A stretch of 64,000 bases of DNA from Pandoraea norimbergensis (GTDB lineage Bacteria > Pseudomonadota > Gammaproteobacteria > Burkholderiales > Burkholderiaceae): contig NZ_CP013480.3 of assembly GCF_001465545.3 (NCBI RefSeq), forward strand, positions 3,472,001 through 3,536,000, in the 5' to 3' direction. This document shows positions 25,310-34,209 of the stretch, one piece after another (position 1 is the stretch's first letter; every line of letters starts with the position of its first letter). The translations under genes were made by a program, and so were the position numbers. The notes below the pieces were generated by a model, which ran no database searches, was not told the origin of the DNA, and saw only the letters and a list, made by a program, of their open reading frames with translations.

Positions 25310-26143
25310 CTACCTGGTCTTCATCCTCACCTCAAGGCCGCGCAGCAGGCGGTGGGCGGTATCGTGGTTGCAGCCGCCGATGAACTTGCAAACGTCCTCG
25401 GCGGTCGGGCTGATTTCGCTGTTTTCCAGCGCCGCGTAGAGCCGTTCCACCATGTCGGCGTCGTCCGGCTGGCCGTGCCGCGCGACGGTCTGCCCGGCCA
25501 GCGCCGCCACCCACAGCAGGGAGCCCAGCACCTCAAGCAGCATGGCGATCACCACACCAGACCACGTATTCAAAGCCTCGATGGGCAGGCCGGTCACGGC
25601 GGTCACGCGCGCCACCACGGGATCCACCTCGGCCCCGGCGGCTTCCTGGTCGGTCAGCGCGGTCAGCCGGGCGCGCAGGTCGTTCGCCCTCTTGCCCTGG
25701 GCCAGCTCGATTTCCAGCGCGACGCGGCGCTGGGGGTCTTTCGTGCCGGCGAGGATGCCCGCCACGGTCGCGGCGGAGCGGGCCTTGTTCTGGGAAAGCT
25801 CGGCCTCGATGGCGGCGCGCTGCTCCTGCATGGCGCTGGCCTTGGCGGATGACGCGGCCCGGCCCTCGGCGGCGCCGTGGCTGGCATTGGCGAAGAACCA
25901 GATATGCCCCCAGAGCGCGGCCAGGAAGCAAAGGCACCAGACCGGCCAGACCACCAGTCGGGAGAAGCGGCCTAGCAGCGCGGGAAGCAGATGCACGGCC
26001 AGCACGATCACGGACGACAGCCCGGCCAGCAGCCATCTATCCACCTCCGCGCCGGCGCGCTGCCATGCGCTCACGACGGCCATAGACACGGCCAGGCCAG
26101 TGACGGCCACGGCAAAGATGCGGGTAATTGCGTCCTTCATCAT
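25310..26143 (-). CDS. Multi-pass membrane protein with coiled coil, unknown
   Basis: 277 residues. Three N-terminal hydrophobic segments (AVAVTGLAVSMAVVSAW; WLLAGLSSVIVLAVHLLPALL; LVVWPVWCLCFLAALWGHIWFF), then a long helical Ala/Glu/Gln/Arg region (about 95-175), then another hydrophobic helix (VVIAMLLEVLGSLLWVAALAG) and a C-terminal helical, HTH-like segment (SPTAEDVCKFIGGCNHDTAHRLLRGLEV). It interrupts the usual terminase-portal-protease order, 10 bases downstream of terminase. It is probably a cargo gene rather than a virion part. Confidence 0.6.
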   Translation of the reverse strand: MMKDAITRIFAVAVTGLAVSMAVVSAWQRAGAEVDRWLLAGLSSVIVLAVHLLPALLGRFSRLVVWPVWCLCFLAALWGHIWFFANASHGAAEGRAASSAKASAMQEQRAAIEAELSQNKARSAATVAGILAGTKDPQRRVALEIELAQGKRANDLRARLTALTDQEAAGAEVDPVVARVTAVTGLPIEALNTWSGVVIAMLLEVLGSLLWVAALAGQTVARHGQPDDADMVERLYAALENSEISPTAEDVCKFIGGCNHDTAHRLLRGLEVRMKTR

Positions 26144-26153
26144 CGGGTTTCTC

Positions 26154-27728
26154 CTACACGTCGGCGAACATTTCGGCGGCCTTCTTCGATACCTCGTCGG
26201 TCAGGCTGTTCGTCAATTCCCCGGCGCTGTCGCTCACCATGTAGGTAGCGCCTTCGAGGTATGCAAAGCTCATGGCGTCGATCAAGTCAGGGGACTTGAT
26301 GCCCTCGCGCCGCATGTCCTCCTTGGACATCATCACGTAGCGCAGGCCGCCGGCCTCGCTGAAGTGGTACGGCAGCCGGGAGCCCTGGTCGATGATCTTC
26401 TCGCGCAGCTTCTTGGAAATGCCCTGCGGCAGCACCACGCGGCCCTGCCGGACGGCATCACGGAAGCGCACCATCGCGCACGCGCGCAGGTTGTAGAACC
26501 GGCTCTTGTATTCGTTCTTGAAGCAAGGGATGCCCCAATTCACCCGAACCACCGTGGCGCCGGAACGCTCGATCAGCTTGCACACGGTCGCGCCGACGCC
26601 GCCAGCATCCACGTACAGCGTGGCGTTGGACAGCTTGCCCACCAGATTCACCAGGTCGCCGGCCAGGTCGATTTCGTTCTTGTCGTTGGCCGCGATGGGG
26701 ATTTCGATGTATTCCACGCGGCGCGCGTCCGGCCCGTGGTCGGTGTCGCCGATGATCTTGGCGACGATGGCAACCGAATCGTCGCGGTACTCGCCCAAGG
26801 CCACGTCGGACAGCACCACCAGGCCGAAGGGTTCGTCGTCGGCGATCAGCTTGCGCGGCTCGAAGGCGGCCTCGATGTCGGCGCGGGTCAGAAGGACATT
26901 GCTGCTGCTTTGGGCGAACAGGCCCAGCACGCGGATCTGGTATTCGACGGAACTGCGCCCGCCGCTCTCGTTCGCCCGCTCGCGCAGCCATTGGGTCGTG
27001 ACGAAGGGCGACAGCTCGGAATTGAAGCGCAGCGCGTGCCAGCTTCCCCCGTTCTCGCGCTTCAGCGTGTGGTGCGAATCGTAGAAGCGCCCAGCGTTGC
27101 GCGCCCCCTGCGACGCCATGAGCGTGCGGTTCCCGCCCTGGGTCTGGGTGCCGTCGATCACGTCGAAGTGGTCGTCGGACACGCCGGCTGCTTCGTCGAT
27201 GATGATGAGCTGCCAGTAGCGGTGCTTACCCGCTACCCCGATGGCCTCGCCCTTCTTCATTGCGATCTGGGTGATGAACCACTGCTCGGCGAACCCATTC
27301 ACATGCACGCGGGTCTTCGTGATGGTGAAAAAGTCGTTCAGCCAGGCGTGCGGCCCGTTGGCGATGGCGATGCGGGCATCCTGCATTTCCTTCCAGATGC
27401 CGTCGGCAACCTGCTGGATGAACGGCGCGCCGATGTAGGTGTTGCTGCCCACCTCCACCTTGCCGTCATAGACCGCCACAGGGAAGCAGAGCAAGTGCCA
27501 GAGCGCGATGCGCGCGAAGCTGGCCGTCTTGCCGGTGCCGGTGCCGGACACCACGGACACCTTGGCATTCTCCGGCGTGATGGCCTGGAACAAATCCATC
27601 TGGTCGGCGCTGGGCATGAAGCCCGTCACCTCCACGGCGAAGCGCAGCGGGTCGGCGTGATACCGCTCCACGAACTCCGCGTAGCGCGGGTCTTCCAGCA
27701 GGTTCCGGTTCCTCTTCTTGGCCGCCAT
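26154..27728 (-). CDS. Terminase large subunit
   Basis: 524 residues. Walker A SGTGTGKT (61-68) and Walker B LIIIDEAAG (174-182) define the packaging ATPase. The C-terminal half carries RNase H-like nuclease landmarks, including Asp in VVLSDVALGEYRDDS and LYVDAGGVG. The start at 27728 follows the small-subunit stop by 7 bases; a start 75 bases upstream would overlap that gene. It powers DNA translocation into the prohead and cuts the concatemer. Confidence 0.9.
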   Translation of the reverse strand: MAAKKRNRNLLEDPRYAEFVERYHADPLRFAVEVTGFMPSADQMDLFQAITPENAKVSVVSGTGTGKTASFARIALWHLLCFPVAVYDGKVEVGSNTYIGAPFIQQVADGIWKEMQDARIAIANGPHAWLNDFFTITKTRVHVNGFAEQWFITQIAMKKGEAIGVAGKHRYWQLIIIDEAAGVSDDHFDVIDGTQTQGGNRTLMASQGARNAGRFYDSHHTLKRENGGSWHALRFNSELSPFVTTQWLRERANESGGRSSVEYQIRVLGLFAQSSSNVLLTRADIEAAFEPRKLIADDEPFGLVVLSDVALGEYRDDSVAIVAKIIGDTDHGPDARRVEYIEIPIAANDKNEIDLAGDLVNLVGKLSNATLYVDAGGVGATVCKLIERSGATVVRVNWGIPCFKNEYKSRFYNLRACAMVRFRDAVRQGRVVLPQGISKKLREKIIDQGSRLPYHFSEAGGLRYVMMSKEDMRREGIKSPDLIDAMSFAYLEGATYMVSDSAGELTNSLTDEVSKKAAEMFADV

Positions 27729-27735
27729 GATGCGC

Positions 27736-28938
27736 CTAGCTGCCCGTGGATTCCGGCTCTTGCAGCGGCTGCCCGTCCTCACCGCCGCCCGCCGGCGTGG
27801 CATCCTCGATCAGGCCGCGCTCGGACAGCACCGCCGCCTGCCGCGTGCGCGCCTGGTGCATCTTGTCCTCGTAGATGCGGTAGAGGTCTTCGCCCGACAC
27901 CATGTTGATATTGACCTCGACATCCTTCTCCTTGAACAGGCCCAGCGCGCGCGCCAGGTTGTCCATCGCCTTCTCTTTGGACAGCATCAATACCTCGATG
28001 CCCTCCTTGCCCACCTTGACGCCGCAATAGACGAGGCGCGCCGCCGGCGACAGGTTGCGGGTGTCGTTGAAGAACACTTCCTCGATGCCGTGGCCGTGGC
28101 ACTCCGGGCAGTCCTCGTGCGGGGCCTTGCGCTTGTCATACCAAGCGTCGGTGTAGTCAGGGAACTCGCCGATGTCGTCGGCACTGTCCGCCTTCTTCCG
28201 GCGGGCGCGCTCCCGGTCGTGCTTCTTCTTGGCCTCTTCCAGGCCGGACGGGGTGTATTGCCGGGCATGGCCCTCGCCCCAGCAGTACGGGCAACAGACC
28301 CGGCGAAGCTGGGAGATTTCGTTCGCGTCGAACGTGACGATGGCGGCCCACAGGCGCATGAGTTCGTCGCCGTCGATTCCCAGCCGGCGGGCGCGGGCCG
28401 TGGCGAGGGTGACGATGGCCTGGCTCACCTTCGGATTTTGTAGAAGCTGCCAGCCCTGCGTCATCGCGCTCTTGGGGCTGTATCCGGCCCTGATTGCCGC
28501 TGCCGATGCGTTCCAATCCACAAGGTATTCGCGCACGAAGATTTCTTGCTGGTCGGTCAGGTCGGCGAACACTCCGAACTCGTCCGGGTCGCGCTCCACG
28601 GCCTGCATGGTCGTAGCCGGCAAGGTTTCGATGGTTTCTCCGGCGATGGTTTCGCCCTTCTCGGAAACCATGCGGCCAGAAACCTTTGCCTTCGGCTTCC
28701 CGCTCTTGCCGGTCTTTGCTTTGGTTTCGATGGTTTCGGGCGTAGGTTTCTCGCCCGGCAGGTGCAGCGGGGACTTCTTCAGCCAGCCGTCGGCGGTCGC
28801 GCGCTTGCGCACGGCAGGCGCGGAGACGGGCAGTTCCATTTCGGCCACCAGCCAGGTGTAGCCGTCGCGGGGGTCGTTCTCCCACTTGGCGCGAACAGCA
28901 GTCCACTTCTGCGGGGAGAGCTTCGGGGGTGCAGCCAT
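27736..28938 (-). CDS. Terminase small subunit with two DnaJ-type CxxCxGxG motifs
   Basis: 400 residues, two to three times the usual length. Residues ~128-210 match the Terminase_2 helical domain (LTDQQEIFVREYL, NASAAAIRAGYSPKSA). The N-terminal 60 residues form a separate HTH-like domain (YTWLVAEMELPVSAPAVRKRATADGWL). Two extra motifs, CPYCWGEG (216-223) and CPECHGHG (277-284), have the CxxCxGxG pattern of DnaJ zinc fingers and flank a charged helix. The protein should recognise the packaging site and load the large subunit; the zinc module is unusual. Confidence 0.85.
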   Translation of the reverse strand: MAAPPKLSPQKWTAVRAKWENDPRDGYTWLVAEMELPVSAPAVRKRATADGWLKKSPLHLPGEKPTPETIETKAKTGKSGKPKAKVSGRMVSEKGETIAGETIETLPATTMQAVERDPDEFGVFADLTDQQEIFVREYLVDWNASAAAIRAGYSPKSAMTQGWQLLQNPKVSQAIVTLATARARRLGIDGDELMRLWAAIVTFDANEISQLRRVCCPYCWGEGHARQYTPSGLEEAKKKHDRERARRKKADSADDIGEFPDYTDAWYDKRKAPHEDCPECHGHGIEEVFFNDTRNLSPAARLVYCGVKVGKEGIEVLMLSKEKAMDNLARALGLFKEKDVEVNINMVSGEDLYRIYEDKMHQARTRQAAVLSERGLIEDATPAGGGEDGQPLQEPESTGS

Positions 28939-28960
28939 ACGGATCTCGTCTTCTTCAAGG

Positions 28961-29587
28961 TCAGAGCGCCAGGCTCAATTGATGGGTCTGCGGGGCGGCG
29001 ACGGCACACTCCATGCGGAACCGCTCCATCTTGGTCTTCGCCGCCTTGGCGGAATCGCTGGCGCGCTCCACGGCGGACACCAGCCGGGAGCCGGCGCGCA
29101 TTTCCTCGAACGCGGGGTTGAGCTCGGCGAACCGGGCCAGGGCGACGCTGGCATCCTCGGACGCGGCCAGCATGACGGCCACGGCATCGGTCAGGGTCTG
29201 CACCCGGTCATGCAGACGCTTGAGGGTTTCCATGTCCCGCTGGCGCAGCTTGTCGAAGGTGTCGAACATCCAGGCGGACACTTCCCGCTCTTGGGTCATC
29301 CGGGCGCCCACCTCCCAGTCATCGGTAGCACCGAACAGGAAGTCCACGGACACCTCATACACGCGCGCTGCGCGCACGATGAGCCACAGTGGCACGGAGT
29401 TGGTATCCGTCGCCAGCTCCACCTTCGACAGCTTCGAGGGGTTCGCATACCCCAGACGACGCGCTGCCGCGCTCTGGGACAGGTTGCACAGTTCCCGCGC
29501 CGCGCGCATCCGGGCACCGATGGTCTTGACCGCCGCCGCCTGCTCTTGGCGCGTGGTCAGGGACATGGTTTTCTTCTCTGTTGCCAT
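28961..29587 (-). CDS. XRE-family transcriptional regulator
   Basis: 208 residues. Residues ~20-80 form a Cro/C1-type HTH (IGARMRAARELCNLSQSAAARRLGYANPSKLSKVE, then VSVDFLFG). The remainder is a long helical domain, likely for oligomerisation. The ATG at 29587 is followed by MATEKK and has an AGGAGGGTG ribosome site. It lies directly upstream of the terminase genes, the position of a late-gene or packaging-timing regulator. The regulated promoter is not visible to me. Confidence 0.75.
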   Translation of the reverse strand: MATEKKTMSLTTRQEQAAAVKTIGARMRAARELCNLSQSAAARRLGYANPSKLSKVELATDTNSVPLWLIVRAARVYEVSVDFLFGATDDWEVGARMTQEREVSAWMFDTFDKLRQRDMETLKRLHDRVQTLTDAVAVMLAASEDASVALARFAELNPAFEEMRAGSRLVSAVERASDSAKAAKTKMERFRMECAVAAPQTHQLSLAL

Positions 29588-29589
29588 CG

Positions 29590-30036
29590 TTACACCCTCC
29601 TGATAGTCCAGCCGCCGCCCGCCTTCTTCGCCTGCTTTTGGCAGAGGAAGAACCGGAACGGGAACATGCCGGCGGCCACCTTCAATTTCAGCCACCCGTC
29701 TTCGCGGATGAATCCGCCCTTCGTTTCATGCACCTCCAAGGCCCCGTCGGCCAGCATCACCAGGAAGTCCGGCGTGTAGCGCGTGTTGTCCGCCAGCTTC
29801 AGGGTCATGGCTTCGTAGGCCCACCACTGGATTTCCCCGCTCACGCGGCGGGCTTCCAGCATCTGGGCGTACTCGGCCTCGGTCTTGTTCATGTCGGGCT
29901 CGCGCACAGTGCCCGTGGCCACGGGGAGCGCGACGGCCTGTCCGCCTTCGGCCACACCGGCGCGGGCGGGCTCCGCCGCGCGCTTCTGGTGTGCGGCAAG
30001 CTGCTCTTCCGTCCAGCGCAAGGTATTCGCGGCCAT
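29590..30036 (-). CDS. DUF1064-type phage nuclease-like protein
   Basis: 148 residues. The C-terminal 100 match DUF1064: NKTEAEYAQML, then YTPDFLVML (Asp of a PD-(D/E)xK core), ALEVHETKGGF (ExK) and the strand FPFRFFLC. This restriction-endonuclease-like fold is common in phage replication or recombination modules and is suspected to be a Holliday-junction or flap nuclease. It overlaps its upstream neighbour by one base. The N-terminal 45 residues are disordered. Confidence 0.75.
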   Translation of the reverse strand: MAANTLRWTEEQLAAHQKRAAEPARAGVAEGGQAVALPVATGTVREPDMNKTEAEYAQMLEARRVSGEIQWWAYEAMTLKLADNTRYTPDFLVMLADGALEVHETKGGFIREDGWLKLKVAAGMFPFRFFLCQKQAKKAGGGWTIRRV

Positions 30037-30266
30037 CAGGCAGCCTCCCCGCGTTTTTCCAGCCACGCGCGGCGCGCGCCCAGGGTCTTCTCGTCGGCCA
30101 GGCGGAACTGCGCGCACTGGCGGGGATACACCGACGACGGGAAGGACGACGTGCTGGGGCTCATGGCGCAGAGGCCGAAACCCAGGCGGCCCATCTGCCC
30201 GGCATCCTTCATCCGGTAGTGGCCGCAGTCGATGCACTTCACGGTGTCGTCGGCATTTACCGGCAT
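30036..30266 (-). CDS. Small cysteine-containing phage protein
   Basis: 76 residues. CIDCGHYRM and a later C (LGFGLC) and C (PRQCAQF) give a CxxC...C...C set like the small zinc-binding proteins found next to phage nuclease genes. It starts inside the 3' end of the Ref-like gene and its stop overlaps the DUF1064 start by one base. Function unknown. Confidence 0.6.
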   Translation of the reverse strand: MPVNADDTVKCIDCGHYRMKDAGQMGRLGFGLCAMSPSTSSFPSSVYPRQCAQFRLADEKTLGARRAWLEKRGEAA

Positions 30267-30559
30267 CCGGCCCCCAGTCGTTCGATGGTCATGGCGAGCA
30301 AGTCCAGCTCGGACAGCCGGTAGGTGCGCTCGAAGGCGTTGGTGCCCAGCCCGTGCAGGCCGCTCTTGCCCTGGTGGTGCTCCGGGCACAAGGGCACGGT
30401 CAGGAAGTTGCTGGCGCGCTGGCTGGCCCCTTGCCCCTCGCGGATGTGATGCACCTGCGCCGGCGTGGCGCCAAGGCCAAGGTGATCGCAGAGGACGCAG
30501 CCCAGCGCGGCGACGCGGCCCATGTGGCGCTTCTCGGCGGCGGTCGGGGCGCGCTTCAT
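30257..30559 (-). CDS. HNH nuclease, Ref-like
   Basis: 100 residues. CVLCDHLG, then VHHIREGQG, NFLTVPLCPEHHQGKSGLHGLG: the Cys-rich HNH layout of the P1 Ref (recombination enhancement function) family, a RecA-dependent nuclease in P1. The catalytic His-His pair is in VHHI and the zinc ligands in CVLC and CPEHH. It overlaps its upstream DUF1367 neighbour by 4 bases. The specific Ref function is inferred. Confidence 0.75.
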   Translation of the reverse strand: MKRAPTAAEKRHMGRVAALGCVLCDHLGLGATPAQVHHIREGQGASQRASNFLTVPLCPEHHQGKSGLHGLGTNAFERTYRLSELDLLAMTIERLGAGCR

Positions 30560-31032
30560 TGGTCGAACCTCATCAGCTCATTGACGACGCGCTCCACCTC
30601 TTCCTCGCTGGCGTAGCCGGCGGCCTTCAGCACTCGATCCCAGACCACCGTGAGCACGGCGCGGAACACCTGCTCGAACCGCTCATCGTCCATGCTGGAA
30701 AAGGACAGGCTTTCGGCTTCCAGCCGCAGCTCGCCGCGCACGTTGTAAACCGGCTTGTAGAACCCGGCCAGGATGGTCATGTCCTTGCGGAACCGCTCGA
30801 AGTCCTTGGCGACGGGCAGTCCCTTGTATTCCAGGGGCGTGACCGGCTCCCAGACCTCGAAGGCCAGCTTGAACAGGGCGAACGCCTTGCGGTGGAACTT
30901 GACGTTGCGCGCCTTGCGCACCGTTGCGCGCACGCCCTGGCCGGCCTTCAGCTTTTCGACGAAGGCGGCGGCCTCCGCGTCCGCCGGCGCCAGCGCGCCG
31001 TTGAGGGTCTTCACCAGAACCACGTCGCTCAT
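30556..31032 (-). CDS. DUF1367-family phage protein
   Basis: 158 residues. It shows the DUF1367 pattern: KTLNGALAPADAEAAAF, RNVKFHRKAFALFKLAFEVWEP, FRKDMTILAGFY, LEAESLSFSSMDDERFEQVFRAVLTVV. Members recur in nin-like regions of lambdoid phages beside recombination nucleases, with no known biochemistry. Coupled to the HNH gene by a 4-base overlap. Confidence 0.75.
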   Translation of the reverse strand: MSDVVLVKTLNGALAPADAEAAAFVEKLKAGQGVRATVRKARNVKFHRKAFALFKLAFEVWEPVTPLEYKGLPVAKDFERFRKDMTILAGFYKPVYNVRGELRLEAESLSFSSMDDERFEQVFRAVLTVVWDRVLKAAGYASEEEVERVVNELMRFDQ

Positions 31033-31034
31033 GG

Positions 31035-31232
31035 TCAGGCTCCAATCCGCGTGCGGTAGGTCACGATGTCGCGCGCCGTCCAGGGGCTGCAACCGAACAG
31101 GCGGCCCAGAACGCCGTAGCCCTTGCGGTGCTCGCAGTTGCTGGCCTGCCAGCCGTGGTACACGGCGCGCATTTCGCGCACCTTGGCGTCGGACAGCCGG
31201 GCCTTGTGGTGCTTCTCGCCGGGCTTAGGCAT
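31035..31232 (-). CDS. Small HTH-like phage protein
   Basis: 65 residues, basic. KARLSDAKVREMRAVYHGW followed by YGVLGRLFGCSPWTARDIVTYRTR reads as a resolvase/invertase-type helix-turn-helix. Its start overlaps the end of the DnaC-like gene by 8 bases. Possibly a small regulator or DNA-binding accessory. Confidence 0.6.
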   Translation of the reverse strand: MPKPGEKHHKARLSDAKVREMRAVYHGWQASNCEHRKGYGVLGRLFGCSPWTARDIVTYRTRIGA

Positions 31233-32052
31233 GGTCGCCCCCTTTCCGATGGCTGGGCCAGTCAAAGACGACGGACTGGCCGCCGTCCTCGCGCAGACGG
31301 TCGAACACCCGCTCGCCCAGGTAGGACTTGATGCCCGGCACCACGCGCCCACCCTCTTCGGCGTCGTCCAGGGCCAGGTTCGACATGAGGATGGTCGGGC
31401 GCCGGCGCTCGTACCGCTCGTTCAGGATGTCGAACAGCAGCAGTTTTTCGGTGTCAGAGCCGAACTGCACGCCCACCTCATCGAGGATCAGCAGGTCGGG
31501 GAACACCAGCGCGGCGATGGCCTCGCTCTCGCTCTCCCGGCTGTCGCGCCCCCAGGTGTCCTTGACGCGGCGCACCGCGCGCATGACCGTGGTGAAGAGC
31601 ACGGCGGCGCCGTGGTGCTCCATGACTTCCAGGCCGATGCCGACGGCCAGGTGCGTCTTGCCGGTTCCGGGCAGGCCGATGAACAGCGCGGAGCGGCCCG
31701 TCTTGCGGATCTCGCCGAACTGGGCGGCGTAGGCGATGGCGAAGTCCAGCGCGCGCTTCTGTCCGGGCAGTTTCGCCGCGTAGGTGGCAAGGCGGCGTTC
31801 GCGGAACCGCTCGGGGATGCCGGCCTCGCCGATCTTGCGCTGCCAGCGGGCCACCGCATCGGCGCGCACCTTGGCGTCAGCCTCGGCCTGCTCGCGGGCC
31901 TTCTCTTCGGCGGCGCAGGTCGGGCAGGCCGTCCAGGCGTTGCCCAGGAAGCAGCGCGCCTCGAACGGGCCGTGCGTCGCGCAGGTGTCCTCGCGGGTCA
32001 GCGGCGGAGTGTGGAAGCCGGAATGGATGGGTTTCGCGGTCGTGGCGGTCAC
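31225..32052 (-). CDS. DnaC-like helicase loader ATPase
   Basis: 275 residues. AAA+ domain with Walker A GLPGTGKT (126-133), Walker B LLILDEVG (about 190) and sensor-like ILMSNLAL. The N-terminus carries a possible zinc site (CATHG, RC, ACPTC). It overlaps the stop of the upstream replication gene by 4 bases. This fits a phage initiator-plus-loader pair that captures the host replicative helicase at the phage origin. Confidence 0.85.
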   Translation of the reverse strand: MTATTAKPIHSGFHTPPLTREDTCATHGPFEARCFLGNAWTACPTCAAEEKAREQAEADAKVRADAVARWQRKIGEAGIPERFRERRLATYAAKLPGQKRALDFAIAYAAQFGEIRKTGRSALFIGLPGTGKTHLAVGIGLEVMEHHGAAVLFTTVMRAVRRVKDTWGRDSRESESEAIAALVFPDLLILDEVGVQFGSDTEKLLLFDILNERYERRRPTILMSNLALDDAEEGGRVVPGIKSYLGERVFDRLREDGGQSVVFDWPSHRKGGDHA

Positions 32053-32969
32053 AGTGCGCCTCCTTGGCCGTAGTTGCGGTTCTCGTAGCCGCCGTGGGTG
32101 CCGGTCGCCGCCGGGCCGCGCGCGGCACTACCCTCTTGGCCCTGCTTGGCGTACCAGGTCGCCCGGAAGCCCTGCCACGAGTTCGTCGCGGACACGCGCA
32201 CGGCATCGGCGGGGGTGATGCCGGCCTTGGCGGCCTCGGCCTTCACGTCATCCCAAGCGGTTTGCGTCAGAGGGGCGCGCTTCGCGGAACGCACCTTCAG
32301 CCAGTCCTCGGCATGCTTGCGCTCCACGCCCTCGGCAACCAGCTCGCGCACGCCCAGCGCACGCGGCAGACGGTCGGCACCCTTGCCGCCTTCGGCAGCA
32401 GGCGCAGCAGCACCGCCAGGCTGTCCGGGTTCAGCAGGCAAGCCTTCGCCGTCAGGCCCAGGGGCCGAAGGTGCAGGCGCGCAAGCGCCCCCTGTATTCC
32501 CGTCAGGGAATACAGAAGAATCTTTATCTGTATCTTTATCTAGCGTGACATCGCGTGACGCGACGTGACCACTGCCATTCCCAGCAGCTTCGCGGGCCTG
32601 CTTTTCGCGCTCGCGCTGGGCCTGCTTCCTCTCGGCAGCGGACTTTGCGCCGGTTTCCGGGTTGCCCGCATCCTCGCGTTTCGGCTGGCGCTTTTCCCAG
32701 CCGGACAGGCGATCACCGTCCAGCACGCGGCCCTGCATGGCCTTGAAAATCGCCTCGATGGCCTCGTCCGTCACGTCGAGCGCGCTTGCCACATCTTCCG
32801 CCGTGACAGTGACGTGACCGCGCGTGACATTTCGTGACGCATCCACCATCAGATGCAGGGCAACCGACAGAACAAGGGAAATAGGCTGGCCGGAAGTGCG
32901 CGCGACGGTACGCCACTTCGGGTCATTGGGCATGTCATGCCACAGCCTGAACCACTCAATAGCCGCCAT
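32049..32969 (-). CDS. Phage replication protein (initiator/O-like)
   Basis: 306 residues. The N-terminal ~90 residues form a winged-helix type domain (WFRLWHDMPNDPKWRTVARTSGQP; TAEDVASALDVTDEAIEAIFKAMQGR). A disordered charged middle rich in Pro/Ala/Gly follows, then a C-terminal helical domain ending SWQGFRATWYAKQG. This is the architecture of phage O-type replication proteins, and the gene is directly upstream of the DnaC-like loader. The ATG at 32969 is preferred; an alternative lies 12 bases upstream. The origin is often inside such genes, but I cannot identify iterons. Confidence 0.65.
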   Translation of the reverse strand: MAAIEWFRLWHDMPNDPKWRTVARTSGQPISLVLSVALHLMVDASRNVTRGHVTVTAEDVASALDVTDEAIEAIFKAMQGRVLDGDRLSGWEKRQPKREDAGNPETGAKSAAERKQAQREREKQAREAAGNGSGHVASRDVTLDKDTDKDSSVFPDGNTGGACAPAPSAPGPDGEGLPAEPGQPGGAAAPAAEGGKGADRLPRALGVRELVAEGVERKHAEDWLKVRSAKRAPLTQTAWDDVKAEAAKAGITPADAVRVSATNSWQGFRATWYAKQGQEGSAARGPAATGTHGGYENRNYGQGGAL

Positions 32970-34209
32970 GCAGCCCCCCATTGCTGGCAGCGAAAGCCGC
33001 GTTGAAGCCGGGGGCGCCCCGGAAGCGTTGCGCCGCCGCAATCAGGTATTCCCGGCACCGCTCCGTAACCAGCCAGCGCCGGTTATTCAGCTCGGCACCG
33101 CGCCCGGTCGTCGCCCATCCACCAAACGGATCCACGATCAGGTCGCCGACCTCGGACAGGAAACGGACGAAGTGCTCTGCCAGCTTGACCGGCATCAGCG
33201 CCGGATGGGCCGGCAGGTCGTGCCGCATCGCAAAGTCACGCGCGGGTTGCTGGTCTGGGTCGCGGTGTGGGACGGCCAGCACGTTGCGGGCGATAGCGCC
33301 CTCGGTCGGCGCGCTGAAACTGCCCTCGCGCACCGTGTAGGCTCCGCCGGCGTAACGGGCGTACTGCCGCACGCCACCAGCGTCCATGAACCTGCGGTGC
33401 TTGTCGGTGTGCTCGCGCAGGCAGCGGCGATTGTCGGCAATCACCAGCTCCGGGTCATTGGTGAACCACAGCACATGCTCGTAGGCCGTGTTGTGATGCA
33501 CGCGCTTGATCGAGGCCCATTGCACGGGGCCGGGCGGCTTCGTCGGGTTGTGCCAGACGAAACGCTCCATCAGATGCAGGCCCAGCTTGTCGTGCAGCGC
33601 CAGGGTCAGCCGTTCCAGGTAAAGCGAGCGCGCCGGGGATCCAGGCACGAAAATATCGTTACCAAGGTTCAGCACCACGCTACCGCCGGGCCGCAAGTGC
33701 GCCACAATGGGCTCAAGAATCGGCAGCAGCCAGTCAATGTAGGCGGTTTGGTTGGCATTGCCGTAGGCGCGTTGTTTCGCCAGCGGGTACGGCGGCGAGG
33801 TAAAGGCCAGTGTGATTTGCTCGCCAAGTCCAGAGAACACATCCTCGGCATTCGCCCAGAGGGCGCAGCCAAGGTCGGTAGAGAACGCCAGCAGGATGGA
33901 GCGACGCGGTGCCGGCGTCAGCTCCTTCTTCGCATCACCGCTCAAGCGCCAGGTGCCACGATCAACCCGTTCCAGAACACCAAGGTGCTTCAGGGTCTGT
34001 TGGTGCCAGCGCACCTTGCGCTCGAACAGGTTGTAGCTCTTGCCGGACTTGCCTACGGGTGCGCGCGCGTCAAGCGCCGCCTCGGGGATGTCGAGCTGTA
34101 GGGCAAGCTGCTGGAAAAGCTCGCGGTTCGTCAGGTGGTCACGGCCAACAAACGGCGCCAGCACGTCTTCGGCGGAAAGGCCCTTGATGTCATCCATCTG
34201 CGGCTTCAT
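32956..34209 (-). CDS. N4/N6 DNA methyltransferase (beta-class)
   Basis: 417 residues. Motif IV TSPPY (137-141) precedes motif I DPFGG (360-364), the beta-class order used by N4-cytosine and some N6-adenine methyltransferases. Residues ~25-90 form a winged-helix domain (NRELFQQLALQLD; LKHLGVLERVDRGTWRL), a plausible target-binding module. It would methylate phage DNA against host restriction or regulate transcription. Its start abuts the adenine methylase gene (34206-34707), so the two are co-transcribed. Confidence 0.85.
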   Translation of the reverse strand: MKPQMDDIKGLSAEDVLAPFVGRDHLTNRELFQQLALQLDIPEAALDARAPVGKSGKSYNLFERKVRWHQQTLKHLGVLERVDRGTWRLSGDAKKELTPAPRRSILLAFSTDLGCALWANAEDVFSGLGEQITLAFTSPPYPLAKQRAYGNANQTAYIDWLLPILEPIVAHLRPGGSVVLNLGNDIFVPGSPARSLYLERLTLALHDKLGLHLMERFVWHNPTKPPGPVQWASIKRVHHNTAYEHVLWFTNDPELVIADNRRCLREHTDKHRRFMDAGGVRQYARYAGGAYTVREGSFSAPTEGAIARNVLAVPHRDPDQQPARDFAMRHDLPAHPALMPVKLAEHFVRFLSEVGDLIVDPFGGWATTGRGAELNNRRWLVTERCREYLIAAAQRFRGAPGFNAAFAASNGGLHGGY

